From Pseudomonas triticifolii (GTDB taxonomy: Bacteria; Pseudomonadota; Gammaproteobacteria; Pseudomonadales; Pseudomonadaceae), in assembly GCF_014358015.1 (NCBI RefSeq), contig NZ_JACONV010000027.1, positions 1 through 58,052 on the forward strand: 58,052 bases of DNA, written 5' to 3'. The position numbers were made by a program, and so were the translations under genes. The notes below the pieces were generated by a model, which had not been told where the DNA came from, ran no database searches, and saw nothing but the letters and a program-made list of their open reading frames with translations. This document shows, in pieces, positions 7,400-16,173 of the stretch; position 1 is the stretch's first letter; every line of letters begins with the position of its first letter.

Positions 7400-8362
7400 A
7401 TGTCCACGCCCGTAATCGAAAAGCCCAAGCTGGGGATCAGTGCCTGCCTGATGGGCGCCGAAGTTCGCTTCAATGGCGGCCACAAGGAGTCTCACCTGTG
7501 CACACGTGCGCTGAGTGAATACTTCGATTTCGTCCAGGCCTGTCCCGAAGTCGCCATTGGCATGGGCATTCCCCGCGAACCGATCCGATTGGTCGGCGAC
7601 GCTGAAAACCCGCGCGCCCTCGGCACGGTCAATCGCGAGCTGGACGTCACCGAAGCGCTGGCCGACTACGGCGCGCAGATGGCCGGTGAACTGGGCGATA
7701 TCTGCGGCTATATCTTCATGCAGAAATCCCCATCGTGCGGACTCGAGCGGGTCAAGGTCTACCGTGAAAACGGCGCGCCGGTCGATGGGGGCGGCAGCGG
7801 AATCTATGCCAAGGCCTTCTGCGAGCGTCACCCCAACCTGCCGGTGGAAGAAGACGGCCGCCTGAACGACGCCGTGCTGCGCGAGAACTTCGTGACTCGC
7901 GTGTTCGCCTACTTCGCCTGGCAACAGCTATTAAAGGAAGGCGTCACGCGACGCGCGCTGACTGAGTTCCACTCGCGCTACAAGTATCAGCTCATGGCCA
8001 ACGACCCGGTGCAGTACAAGGCACTGGGCAAGATGCTGGGGAGCATGGGCCGCAGTGATCCGAATGAAATCGCCCCGCAGTATTTCAGCGACTTGATGAC
8101 CGCGCTCAAGAAGTGCGCGACGCGTCGCACCCATACCAATGTGCTTCAACACCTGGCCGGTTATCTCAAACAGACCATCAGCGCCGAAGACAAGCAGGAA
8201 ATACAGCAGCTCATCGCTCAATACCATCAAGGCATCGTGCCTTTGATCGTGCCGCTGACCCTGCTCAAGCACCACTTTCGCCAACACCCGGATCCGTATG
8301 TGGCGCTGCAGGTATACATGCAGCCCCATCCGGAAAACCTCAGCCTGCGCAATGCGATTTGA
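7400..8362 (+). CDS. DUF523 and DUF1722 domain protein
   Basis: 320-residue two-domain protein. The N-terminal half (about 8-155) is DUF523, with GISACLMGAEVRFNGGHK and the later SPSCGLERVKVY segment carrying conserved cysteines. The C-terminal half (about 190-310) is DUF1722/YbgA-like. The activity is not established; cysteines suggest metal or cofactor binding. ATG at 7400 follows AGAGG by about 6 bases. In Pseudomonas it habitually precedes the MerR regulator and photolyase, and here only 2 bases separate it from the regulator. Confidence 0.85.
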   Translation: MSTPVIEKPKLGISACLMGAEVRFNGGHKESHLCTRALSEYFDFVQACPEVAIGMGIPREPIRLVGDAENPRALGTVNRELDVTEALADYGAQMAGELGDICGYIFMQKSPSCGLERVKVYRENGAPVDGGGSGIYAKAFCERHPNLPVEEDGRLNDAVLRENFVTRVFAYFAWQQLLKEGVTRRALTEFHSRYKYQLMANDPVQYKALGKMLGSMGRSDPNEIAPQYFSDLMTALKKCATRRTHTNVLQHLAGYLKQTISAEDKQEIQQLIAQYHQGIVPLIVPLTLLKHHFRQHPDPYVALQVYMQPHPENLSLRNAI

Positions 8363-8364
8363 AC

Positions 8365-9267
8365 ATGAATGAACTGGATAAGGATGCGCCGGACGACTGG
8401 CTGCCGATCCGCGAGGTGGCACGCCAGACTGGCGTCAATGCTGTGACACTGCGGGCCTGGGAGCGGCGTTACGGCCTGATTGTCCCGCACCGCACTGCCA
8501 AGGGACATCGCCTGTATTCGCAGGAACACGTCCAGCGCGTGATGATGATCCTTACCTGGCTCAACCGTGGCGTGTCCGTCAGTCAGGTCAAGGCGTTGAT
8601 CGATGATGATCGGCAGGATGCACCCAGTCCATCCAGCGACTGGGATGCGTTGCGCCAGATGCTGCTGGTCGCCATAGGCGAACTGGCAGAGCGCCGGGTG
8701 GACGATGTGTTCAATCAGGCGATGTCGCTTTATCCGCCGCGCACCTTGTGCGAACAGCTCCTGATGCCGCTGCTGGCAGAGCTGGAACAACGCTGGCAGG
8801 GCAAGTTCGGTGCACAACTGGAGCGCACCTTCTTCTATTCCTGGCTGCGCAGCAAGTTTGGCGCACGCATCTACCATAACAACCGCCAGCTCAGCGGCAA
8901 GCCGGTATTGCTGGTCAACCAGTCCGACCTGCCGCTCGAACCTCATCTGTGGCTAACGGCCTGGCTGGTCAGCAGCGCCGACTGTCCGGTGGAGGTGTTC
9001 GACTGGCCATTGCCCGTGGGTGAACTGGCGCTGGCGGCCGAATACCTGCAGCCGCGCGGTATCGTGCTGTATTCCAGCAAAGCCCTGAATACTGCCCAGT
9101 TGCCCAGGCTGCTGGCCAACATCACCTGCCCCGTCGTTCTGGGTGGACCAACGGTGAAGATCCATAATGCCGAGCTGCTCGTAAGTGCAAACGAGGTTGC
9201 AGGTCTGACCCTCGTCGACGACCCGCTCAGTGCTCAGATTGAGCTCAACAGGCTCGGCCTCATCTAA
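8365..9267 (+). CDS. LitR-like MerR-family light-response regulator (class II, no B12 motif)
   Basis: 300-residue regulator. Residues 12-80 form a MerR helix-turn-helix (IREVARQTGVNAVTLRAWER, then RYGL). Residues about 95-170 resemble the helical capping domain and about 180-300 a cobalamin-binding-like Rossmann fold. The LitR/CarH B12 motifs are missing: after the capping-domain tryptophan (ELEQRW) the Wx9EH pair is replaced by RT, and E/DxHxxG appears only as EPHLWL. This fits the class II LitR (PplR) of P. putida, which I recall acts with a blue-light LOV protein. Probably represses the TGTACA-box promoters nearby. Gene symbol left blank because the paralogue cannot be assigned. Confidence 0.85.
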   Translation: MNELDKDAPDDWLPIREVARQTGVNAVTLRAWERRYGLIVPHRTAKGHRLYSQEHVQRVMMILTWLNRGVSVSQVKALIDDDRQDAPSPSSDWDALRQMLLVAIGELAERRVDDVFNQAMSLYPPRTLCEQLLMPLLAELEQRWQGKFGAQLERTFFYSWLRSKFGARIYHNNRQLSGKPVLLVNQSDLPLEPHLWLTAWLVSSADCPVEVFDWPLPVGELALAAEYLQPRGIVLYSSKALNTAQLPRLLANITCPVVLGGPTVKIHNAELLVSANEVAGLTLVDDPLSAQIELNRLGLI

Positions 9268-9276
9268 GGACTCAAC

Positions 9277-10725
9277 ATGCAACTGCTTTGGCTGCGCAGC
9301 GACCTGCGCGTTCACGACAACACGGCCTTGCGCGCCGCCATGGAGCGGGGCCCGACGCTGGCGGTCTACCTGCTCAGCCCGGCCCAGTGGCAGAGCCATG
9401 ACGACGCGGACTGCAAGGTGGATTTCTGGCTGCGTAATCTGGTGGAGCTGGAGAAGGCGCTGGGTAAGCTCAATGTGCCATTGCTGATACGAGACGCCGA
9501 CACCTGGGACGAGGCACCTGAGGTGCTGTCGAAACTGTGTGCACAGTTCAAGATTGAAGCCGTCCACACGAATCAGGAATACGGCATCAACGAGACCCGC
9601 CGCGATGAGGCGGTGCAGAAACAGCTGGAAGACGATGGCGTCCATTTCCACAGCTATCTGGATCAACTGCTGTTCAAGCCCGGCAGTGTTCTGACCAAGA
9701 CCGGCAACTACTTTCAGGTCTTCAGCCAGTTCAAGAAAGTCTGCTACTCGCGGCTGCACGAAGCCACACCGAGCACAGTACGCACGCCCACACCTCAGGA
9801 CCCGATGTCGACCCGAAGCGATCCGGTCCCGGACAAGGTCAAGGGTTTTGCCACGCCATCACAAACGCTGCGCGACCTGTGGCCTGCCGGCGAGAACGAG
9901 GCGCATCGGCGTCTTGCCGTGTTCACCGACGATCAGATCCATTATTACAAAAGCGAACGCGACCTCCCGGCCAGGCCTGGCACCAGTCAGTTGTCTGCTT
10001 ATCTGGCAGCGGGCGTGGTGTCGCCGCGCCAATGCCTGCACGCAGCCCTGACCAGCAATCATGGCGAATTCGAGACCGGTAACGAAGGCAGCGTGACCTG
10101 GATCAATGAACTGCTGTGGCGAGAGTTTTATAAACACACCCTCGTCGGCTTCCCACGTGTTTCACGCCACCGCGCATTCCGCCCGGAAACCGAAGCGCTG
10201 AAATGGCGCCATGCGCCCGACGAACTGCTGGCCTGGCAAGAAGCACGCACCGGTTTGCCGATCATTGATGCAGCCATGCGTCAGTTGCTGGAAACCGGCT
10301 GGATGCACAACCGACTACGGATGGTCGTTGCAATGTTCCTCACCAAGAATCTGCTGATCGACTGGCGGGAAGGCGAGCGCTTTTTCATGCGCCACCTGAT
10401 AGACGGCGACCTGGCCGCCAACAACGGCGGCTGGCAATGGAGTTCGTCAACCGGTACGGATTCAGTGCCTTACTTCCGCATCTTCAACCCGCTGTCACAG
10501 TCGGAGCGATTCGACCCTGAAGGCGTGTTCATCAAGCGCTGGCTGCCGGAACTGACCGACCTGAACAAGAAGCAGGTCCACAACCCGGCCTCCGTCGGCG
10601 GTCTGTTCGGCGTGGCCAACTATCCGGCTCCGATCGTTGACCTGGGTAAAAGCCGCGCCCGCGCCCTGGCGGCCTTCAAGGCCCTTCCCAGCCGTCAATC
10701 TGCGACGGAGCAAGCCGATGTCTGA
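9277..10725 (+). CDS. phrB: Deoxyribodipyrimidine photolyase (CPD photolyase)
   Basis: 482-residue light-driven repair enzyme that splits cyclobutane pyrimidine dimers using FADH-. The N-terminal antenna domain starts LLWLRSDLRVHDNTAL. The C-terminal FAD domain carries TGLPIIDAAMRQL, GWMHNRLRM and the segment NNGGWQWSSSTGTD, all class I CPD photolyase signatures. The ATG at 9277 follows AAGGA at about 7 bases. It is fourth-to-last step of the dark-repressed operon and overlaps the next gene by 8 bases, implying translational coupling. Confidence 0.95.
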   Translation: MQLLWLRSDLRVHDNTALRAAMERGPTLAVYLLSPAQWQSHDDADCKVDFWLRNLVELEKALGKLNVPLLIRDADTWDEAPEVLSKLCAQFKIEAVHTNQEYGINETRRDEAVQKQLEDDGVHFHSYLDQLLFKPGSVLTKTGNYFQVFSQFKKVCYSRLHEATPSTVRTPTPQDPMSTRSDPVPDKVKGFATPSQTLRDLWPAGENEAHRRLAVFTDDQIHYYKSERDLPARPGTSQLSAYLAAGVVSPRQCLHAALTSNHGEFETGNEGSVTWINELLWREFYKHTLVGFPRVSRHRAFRPETEALKWRHAPDELLAWQEARTGLPIIDAAMRQLLETGWMHNRLRMVVAMFLTKNLLIDWREGERFFMRHLIDGDLAANNGGWQWSSSTGTDSVPYFRIFNPLSQSERFDPEGVFIKRWLPELTDLNKKQVHNPASVGGLFGVANYPAPIVDLGKSRARALAAFKALPSRQSATEQADV

Positions 10726-11143
10726 TTTCCTGCATCGGTTCGCTGAACGCTTCGCGGCGCTGAACAAGGATAACCTTGACCAGCTTGGCGAGCTTTACAG
10801 CCAGGACGCTTCCTTCCGCGACCCGCTGCACGAGATTCAGGGCCTTGCGGCGCTACGACATTATTTCGACGAGCTGTATGCCAACGTAAGCGACCTGCGT
10901 TTCGATTTTCACACGTTTGACGAAGTCAGGTCTGGCGAAGGCTATCTGACCTGGACCATGCACTACTCACACCCGCGCCTGGCCAATGGCAGCAGCATCC
11001 ACGTCGACGGCTGCTCGCACTTGCAGTGGCGCGACGACAAGGTTTATCGGCATCGGGACTACTTCGACGCAGGGGCACTGCTCTACGAGCATTTGCCTAT
11101 CATGGGTCGGGTGATCAATTGGCTCAAGAAGAGGTTGGCATGA
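10718..11143 (+). CDS. NTF2/SnoaL-like domain protein
   Basis: 141-residue protein with a nuclear transport factor 2-like fold suggested by the pattern FAERFAALNKDNLDQLGELY, an internal RDPLHEIQG segment and alternating strands to the end. Such small domains are often isomerases, hydrolases or binding partners. It overlaps photolyase by 8 bases and the SDR gene by 4 (ATGA), so it belongs to the photolyase-lipid operon. No catalytic residues can be assigned with certainty. Confidence 0.8.
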   Translation: MSDFLHRFAERFAALNKDNLDQLGELYSQDASFRDPLHEIQGLAALRHYFDELYANVSDLRFDFHTFDEVRSGEGYLTWTMHYSHPRLANGSSIHVDGCSHLQWRDDKVYRHRDYFDAGALLYEHLPIMGRVINWLKKRLA

Positions 11144-11937
11144 ACACTCCTGTCGCACGACGTATCTGGCTGACCGGTGCAAGCAGCGGCATTGGCTTTG
11201 CGCTCGCCGTGGAACTGCTCAAGGCGGGCCATCGCGTGGCACTGACCGCCCGAACGCTGGAGCCGTTGCAGGATCTGGCTCGTCAGTACCCCACCCAAGT
11301 GCTGCTGGCGACAGGTGACCTCACCGACGGCCTGCAAGTGACGTCCATCGCTGCGCTTATCGCGCAGGAATGGGGCGCGCTGGACACGGCGATCCTCAAT
11401 GCCGGCACTTGTGAATACATCGATACACAACATTTCGAAGCGGCCATGGTCGAGCGTGTGGTGCGCACCAATCTGCTGGCCAGCAGCTTCTGCATTCAGG
11501 AAGCCCTGCCGCTGCTGCGCAAGGGACGCAGTCCGCACCTGGTCGGTGTTGCCAGCGCCGTCACCTTTCTGGCCTTGCCTCGCGCCGAAGCGTACGGCGC
11601 GTCGAAGGCCGGCCTGCGCTATCTGTTCGAAGCACTGCGGCTGGATCTGGCCAGTGAAAACATCGACGTGACCGTGATCAGCCCAGGATTTGTCGACACA
11701 CCGCTGACCGCAAAAAATGATTTTCCGATGCCCATGCGCTGGCCGGTCGCCAAGGCCGCCAGTTATATCGCCAAGCATCTGGCCAAGGACAAACGCCCGC
11801 TGGATATCGCCTTCCCCGCCGTCTTCATTTTCAGCATGCGGCTACTGGCAATGCTGCCCGCGCGCGCGCGACTCGCGATTGGCAAGCGCATGGCACGTTC
11901 GTCAGCTCAGGAAGCGGCGAATAAGGACATGCCATGA
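11140..11937 (+). CDS. Short-chain dehydrogenase/reductase
   Basis: 265-residue classical SDR. NAD(P)-binding TGASSGIGFALAVELL is at the N-terminus, the NAG-type motif ILNAGTCEY is near residue 86, a serine precedes the catalytic YGASK at about residues 148-152. Substrate unknown; the operon context suggests a lipid or fatty-acid intermediate. Overlaps of 4 bases at both ends indicate coupled translation. Confidence 0.88.
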   Translation: MNTPVARRIWLTGASSGIGFALAVELLKAGHRVALTARTLEPLQDLARQYPTQVLLATGDLTDGLQVTSIAALIAQEWGALDTAILNAGTCEYIDTQHFEAAMVERVVRTNLLASSFCIQEALPLLRKGRSPHLVGVASAVTFLALPRAEAYGASKAGLRYLFEALRLDLASENIDVTVISPGFVDTPLTAKNDFPMPMRWPVAKAASYIAKHLAKDKRPLDIAFPAVFIFSMRLLAMLPARARLAIGKRMARSSAQEAANKDMP

Positions 11938-13181
11938 AAATTGCCGTGATCGGCAGCGGTATTGCCGGATTGACCAGCGCCTACCTGCTCAATCGGTCGC
12001 ATGATGTGACCGTATTCGAGTCGTCCGACTGGATTGGCGGGCATACGCACACAGTCGATGTACAAATCGATGGGCGTCATCACGCCATCGATACCGGATT
12101 CATCGTGTTCAACGACTGGACTTACCCGAACTTCATCCGCCTGCTCAGCCAGCTGGGTGTTGCATTCAAACCGACCGAGATGAGTTTCTCGGTCCACGAC
12201 CCGCGTACCGGCGTCGAGTACAACGGCAACAACCTCAACAGCCTGTTCGCACAACGCAGCAATCTGTTGTCGCCCAGGTTCTGGGGCATGTTGCGCGACA
12301 TCCTGCGCTTCAATCGCCAGTCCATTGAGGATCTGGAAAACCAGCGTATCGCGGCCGACACCACGCTGGGTGATTACCTGAAGAATGGCGGCTATGGCCA
12401 GCGCTTCATCGACCATTACATCGTGCCGATGGGTGCGGCGATCTGGTCCATGTCGCTGGCGGACATGCTGGGTTTTCCACTGCAGTTCTTTGTGCGCTTC
12501 TTCAAGAATCATGGCCTGCTGTCCGTCACGAACCGGCCACAGTGGTGCGTGATCGACGGCGGCTCCAGAAGCTACATCGAGCCCTTGACGGCCTCGTTCC
12601 GCCAGAAGATTCGCCTGTCCTGCCCGGTCACGCGGGTCGAGCGCGATGAAGACGGCGTCACACTGCACAGCGCCATGGGCACCGAGCGCTTCGACAAAGT
12701 CGTTTTCGCCTGCCACAGCGACCAGGCCCTTGCACTGCTGGCCGAACCGTCGAGTGCCGAGCAATCTGTACTCGGGGCCTTGCGCTACGCGGAAAACGAC
12801 GTGGTGCTGCACACCGACACCCGTCTGTTGCCGGACCGTCGCCTGGCCTGGGCCAGCTGGAACTACCGACTGGGCGGTGGCGAGCAGCAAATGGCCGCCG
12901 TCACCTACGACATGAACATTCTGCAGGGCATTGAAAGCGACACCACATTCTGCGTCAGCCTGAACCAGACCGCTGCCATTGCCCCGGACAAAATCATCGG
13001 CCGTTATCGCTACGCACATCCGCAATACAGCCTTGAGGCGATTGCCGCGCAGGCGCGCTGGCAGGAGATCAACGGTGTCGATCACACCTGGTATTGCGGT
13101 GCATACTGGGCCAATGGTTTCCATGAAGATGGCGTGGTCAGCGGCTTGCGCGTGGCGCAAGCATTCGGGGAAGCGCTGTGA
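11934..13181 (+). CDS. NAD(P)/FAD-dependent amine-oxidase-like oxidoreductase
   Basis: 415 residues. N-terminal IAVIGSGIAGLTSAYLL binds FAD, followed by the DWIGGHTHT segment typical of the protoporphyrinogen/amine oxidase and carotenoid-desaturase superfamily. This COG2907-type protein commonly accompanies DUF1365 and Cfa-like genes. By analogy with the Rhodobacter furan fatty acid pathway, where a desaturase acts alongside the methylase UfaM, it may desaturate a membrane fatty acyl chain; that is inference. It overlaps both neighbours by 4 bases. Confidence 0.85.
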   Translation: MKIAVIGSGIAGLTSAYLLNRSHDVTVFESSDWIGGHTHTVDVQIDGRHHAIDTGFIVFNDWTYPNFIRLLSQLGVAFKPTEMSFSVHDPRTGVEYNGNNLNSLFAQRSNLLSPRFWGMLRDILRFNRQSIEDLENQRIAADTTLGDYLKNGGYGQRFIDHYIVPMGAAIWSMSLADMLGFPLQFFVRFFKNHGLLSVTNRPQWCVIDGGSRSYIEPLTASFRQKIRLSCPVTRVERDEDGVTLHSAMGTERFDKVVFACHSDQALALLAEPSSAEQSVLGALRYAENDVVLHTDTRLLPDRRLAWASWNYRLGGGEQQMAAVTYDMNILQGIESDTTFCVSLNQTAAIAPDKIIGRYRYAHPQYSLEAIAAQARWQEINGVDHTWYCGAYWANGFHEDGVVSGLRVAQAFGEAL

Positions 13182-13978
13182 ACAGCGCGCTCTACAGCGG
13201 CTGGATCTCCCATCGGAGGTTTGCCCCCCGAGCGCATGCGTTCACCTATCGGATAGGCTTGCTGTATCTGGACCTGGACGAGCAGGACAACGTGCTCGGC
13301 CTGTCGCCCCTGGCGGGCAGCGGGCGCTTCGCGCCGTTCTCGTTCCGTGATCGCGATTATCTGCCGGAACTGACGGGGCAAGGTCTGCCCCTGATCGAGG
13401 CGGTACGCGAGCGGGTGAACAGCGCGCTGGGGCGCACACCCACGGGCCGTGTCTGTCTGCTGACCCAGGCGCGCAGCTGGGGCCTGTCGTTCAACCCGGT
13501 GAGTTTCTTCTACTGCCATGAGGCGGACGGCACGCTGGCCGCCATCCTGTGTGAAGTGACCAACACGCCGTGGGGTGAGCGCTACAGCTACGTATTGCCT
13601 GCCAATGGCGACGGGCACCAGTATTTCGCCGTGGCGAAGGCCTTTCATGTTTCACCGTTTTTGCCCCGCGACCTGGAATACCGTATGAGTTTCAGCCAGC
13701 CCGCCGAGCGCATCGGCGTGCACATGGCCGACTGGCAGGGCGATCTGAAAATGTTCGACGCCACGCTCAACCTGACGCGCCAGAGCCTGAGCCGTCAGAC
13801 GCTGCATCGTTACCTGATCTCGTTTCCCTGGATGACCGCTAAAACCTGTCTGGCGATTTATTGGCAGGCCATGCGCCTGCTCGCCAAACGTATTCCGATT
13901 TTTTCCCATCAGGCCGCCGACGGCGAGTACCGTGCTGCCGCCGCGCAACCCAAGGATTCACGCCATGAAAAGCAGTAG
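13178..13978 (+). CDS. DUF1365 family protein
   Basis: 266 residues, beginning with GTG overlapping the previous stop (GTGA). The N-terminal LYSGWISHRRFAPRAHAF and the internal SFNPVSFFYC segment are diagnostic of DUF1365. Its function is unknown, but the family nearly always sits between a COG2907-type FAD protein and a Cfa-like methyltransferase, as here. It overlaps the following gene by 14 bases. Confidence 0.87.
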   Translation: MNSALYSGWISHRRFAPRAHAFTYRIGLLYLDLDEQDNVLGLSPLAGSGRFAPFSFRDRDYLPELTGQGLPLIEAVRERVNSALGRTPTGRVCLLTQARSWGLSFNPVSFFYCHEADGTLAAILCEVTNTPWGERYSYVLPANGDGHQYFAVAKAFHVSPFLPRDLEYRMSFSQPAERIGVHMADWQGDLKMFDATLNLTRQSLSRQTLHRYLISFPWMTAKTCLAIYWQAMRLLAKRIPIFSHQAADGEYRAAAAQPKDSRHEKQ

Positions 13979-15233
13979 CAGCAGTTTTTCTGCCAATCTG
14001 GGTACCAACAGCCTGACCGCCAGCATCCTGCGTCGAGGCGTGCTTCGACAACTCTCAGGCTTGCGCAACGGTCAACTGGTCGTCATCGAGAGAGGCGAGC
14101 GCCATGTGTTCGGCAAGACAGGCGCATTGATTCAGGGTGAAGTGCATGTCCTGGATTCCTCCGCCTGGGGCATGATCGCCAGCACCGGTTCGATTGGTGC
14201 CGCCGAAGCCTTCATCCACGGCTACTGGACCACACCCGACCTGACGGCGGTGGTCCGGATTTTCGTCAGTAACCTGGATGTTCTGGACGCCATGGAAGGT
14301 GGTTTTGCGCGCCTGACACGCCCGGTGATTCATGGCCTGCACTGGCTCAATCGCAACACGCGCAAGGGCTCACAGAAAAACATCGCGGCCCATTACGATC
14401 TGGGCAACACGCTGTTCGAGCAATTTCTCGACCCGACAATGATGTATTCCTCTGCACAGTTTCTGAGCGAAAACGACACCCTGGAACAGGCCCAGTTGAA
14501 CAAACTGGAACGTATCTGTCAGAAGCTGGCGCTCAAGCCAACCGATCACCTGCTGGAAATCGGCACAGGCTGGGGCAGCATGGCCATCTATGCGGCGCAG
14601 CATTATGGCTGCCGGGTCACCACCACTACGCTGTCGGCCGAGCAGTTCGCGTACACCGAGCAACGCCTGAACGAGCTGGGCCTGAAGGATCGAGTCACCC
14701 TTCTGCTGAAGGATTACCGTGACCTGACCGGCGAATACGACAAGCTGGTGTCCATCGAAATGATCGAAGCCGTGGGCCATCGTTTCTTGCCCACCTATTT
14801 CAAGCAATGCGCCAGCCTGCTCAAAAGCGACGGACTGATGCTGCTGCAGGCCATCACCATTCGCGAGCAGCGTTACGCGCAGGCCAAGCGCAACGTGGAC
14901 TTCATCCAGCGCTACATCTTTCCCGGCGGCGCGCTGCCGTCGGTGGCAAAGATGCTCGACATCGTCGGCTCCGACACCGACATGAACCTGCTGCACATGG
15001 AAGACTTCGGCCTGCACTACGCTCGCACGCTGCGCCTGTGGTACGACAATTTCAGGCACGCACACGTCAAGCTGACCGAGCTGGGCTACGACGAGTACTT
15101 CCTGCGGTTGTGGGAGTTCTACCTCTGCTACTGCGAAGGCGGCTTCCTGGAGCGCACCATCGGCACCGCACAATTGCTGCTGGCCAAACCCGAAGCCCTG
15201 CGTGAGCCGCTGCTCGGACGCTTCAATGCTTAA
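13965..15233 (+). CDS. Cyclopropane-fatty-acid-synthase-like SAM methyltransferase (UfaM-like)
   Basis: 422 residues. SAM-binding LLEIGTGWGSMAIYAAQ is near residues 193-210, EMIEAVGHRF supplies the bicarbonate/active-site glutamate and histidine region, and LCYCEGGFLERTIG matches the C-terminal active-site segment of Cfa. It methylates unsaturated acyl chains in membrane phospholipids. I recall UfaM, the methylase of furan-containing fatty acid synthesis, being a Cfa homologue in a light-inducible set in P. putida; a classical cyclopropane synthase role cannot be excluded. The start at 13965 lies inside the DUF1365 gene. Confidence 0.85.
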   Translation: MKSSSSSFSANLGTNSLTASILRRGVLRQLSGLRNGQLVVIERGERHVFGKTGALIQGEVHVLDSSAWGMIASTGSIGAAEAFIHGYWTTPDLTAVVRIFVSNLDVLDAMEGGFARLTRPVIHGLHWLNRNTRKGSQKNIAAHYDLGNTLFEQFLDPTMMYSSAQFLSENDTLEQAQLNKLERICQKLALKPTDHLLEIGTGWGSMAIYAAQHYGCRVTTTTLSAEQFAYTEQRLNELGLKDRVTLLLKDYRDLTGEYDKLVSIEMIEAVGHRFLPTYFKQCASLLKSDGLMLLQAITIREQRYAQAKRNVDFIQRYIFPGGALPSVAKMLDIVGSDTDMNLLHMEDFGLHYARTLRLWYDNFRHAHVKLTELGYDEYFLRLWEFYLCYCEGGFLERTIGTAQLLLAKPEALREPLLGRFNA

Positions 15234-15747
15234 GTCCCTGGCTAATGCGCTGCTGTTCCAGGCAGGCTGGTTTGCCTGCGTGCTGGGCAGCGACAGTTAC
15301 TGGCTGTTGATCGCCGTCGGTGTGCTGCTTGTTCACTTCATCTGGATCAGTTCATGGGCTGCCGAAGGCAGACTGGTGCTGATGGTTACGCTGACGGGTA
15401 CGGTACTGGACAGCGTGCTGATGGCCCTTGGCGTCTTTGATTTCGGGACCGGCGGTCATCTCATACCGCTGTGGCTGATCATGCTGTGGGCGGTTCTGGG
15501 CACCACGCTCAATCATTGCCTGGCGTGGACGGCAGTTCCGTGGTGGCGGGCGGCCGTTCTGGGCGCTATCGGCGGCCCGATGTCTTACTATGCCGGTTCG
15601 CAACTGGCGCAAGTCCATCTTCCTCTCGGGTTCTGGCCGAGCATGGTCATACTGGGGCTGGTCTGGGCAGGTATCTTCCCCCTGCTTCAGTGGCTGGCAG
15701 CACGAACCGCTGCGTCTCGCGCCAAACACTCTGGAGCGTCTCTCTGA
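15226..15747 (+). CDS. DUF2878 membrane protein
   Basis: 173-residue integral membrane protein with about five hydrophobic segments starting at LANALLFQAGWFACVLG. It fits DUF2878, found at the end of Cfa/DUF1365 operons. It starts 8 bases before the Cfa-like stop. Role unknown; a membrane-bound lipid-modifying or oxygen-insertion partner is possible but unproven. Confidence 0.8.
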   Translation: MLKSLANALLFQAGWFACVLGSDSYWLLIAVGVLLVHFIWISSWAAEGRLVLMVTLTGTVLDSVLMALGVFDFGTGGHLIPLWLIMLWAVLGTTLNHCLAWTAVPWWRAAVLGAIGGPMSYYAGSQLAQVHLPLGFWPSMVILGLVWAGIFPLLQWLAARTAASRAKHSGASL

Positions 15748-15755
15748 ACGATACA

Positions 15756-16058
15756 TTGATTCCGGTCGTCGCCGTTGCTAGCGAGACGCAAGTCACCTGT
15801 TCCACCTGCGCGGCGTGCTGCTGCCAGTTGGAGGTGATGCTGATCACCGACACGGGCGTGCCTGAGCGCTACATCGATATCGATGAATGGGGTGGCGAAG
15901 TCATGCTGCGTCTGGACGACGGCTGGTGCGCAGCGCTGGATCGCAACACGATGATGTGTACGATCTACGAGAAGCGACCCTTGATCTGTCGGGAGTTCGA
16001 GGAGGGTGCGGAAGATTGTCTGAACGAGCGCAAGGGGATTGCGACGGCTTATCTTTGA
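15756..16058 (+). CDS. YkgJ-like cysteine cluster protein
   Basis: About 100 residues with the cysteine pattern CSTCAACCC near the N-terminus and later CTIYEKRPLICREFEEG, the YkgJ/UPF0153 zinc- or iron-chelating cluster. No ATG is available; the best start is TTG at 15756, 8 bases after the DUF2878 stop, with CTG at 15744 as alternative. GGAG lies rather far upstream (about 20 bases). It is the last gene of the cluster and convergent with pagL. Function unknown. Confidence 0.72.
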   Translation: MIPVVAVASETQVTCSTCAACCCQLEVMLITDTGVPERYIDIDEWGGEVMLRLDDGWCAALDRNTMMCTIYEKRPLICREFEEGAEDCLNERKGIATAYL

Positions 16059-16173
16059 TGCTCAGACATAACGTGCTGAATGGTCGCGATTCCACGGTCT
16101 GGTGTTTCTGACGAGACAACAGACCCTGTCCGATGCATGCCAACGCGAAGCATTGGCACGATCAATTCTGAAA

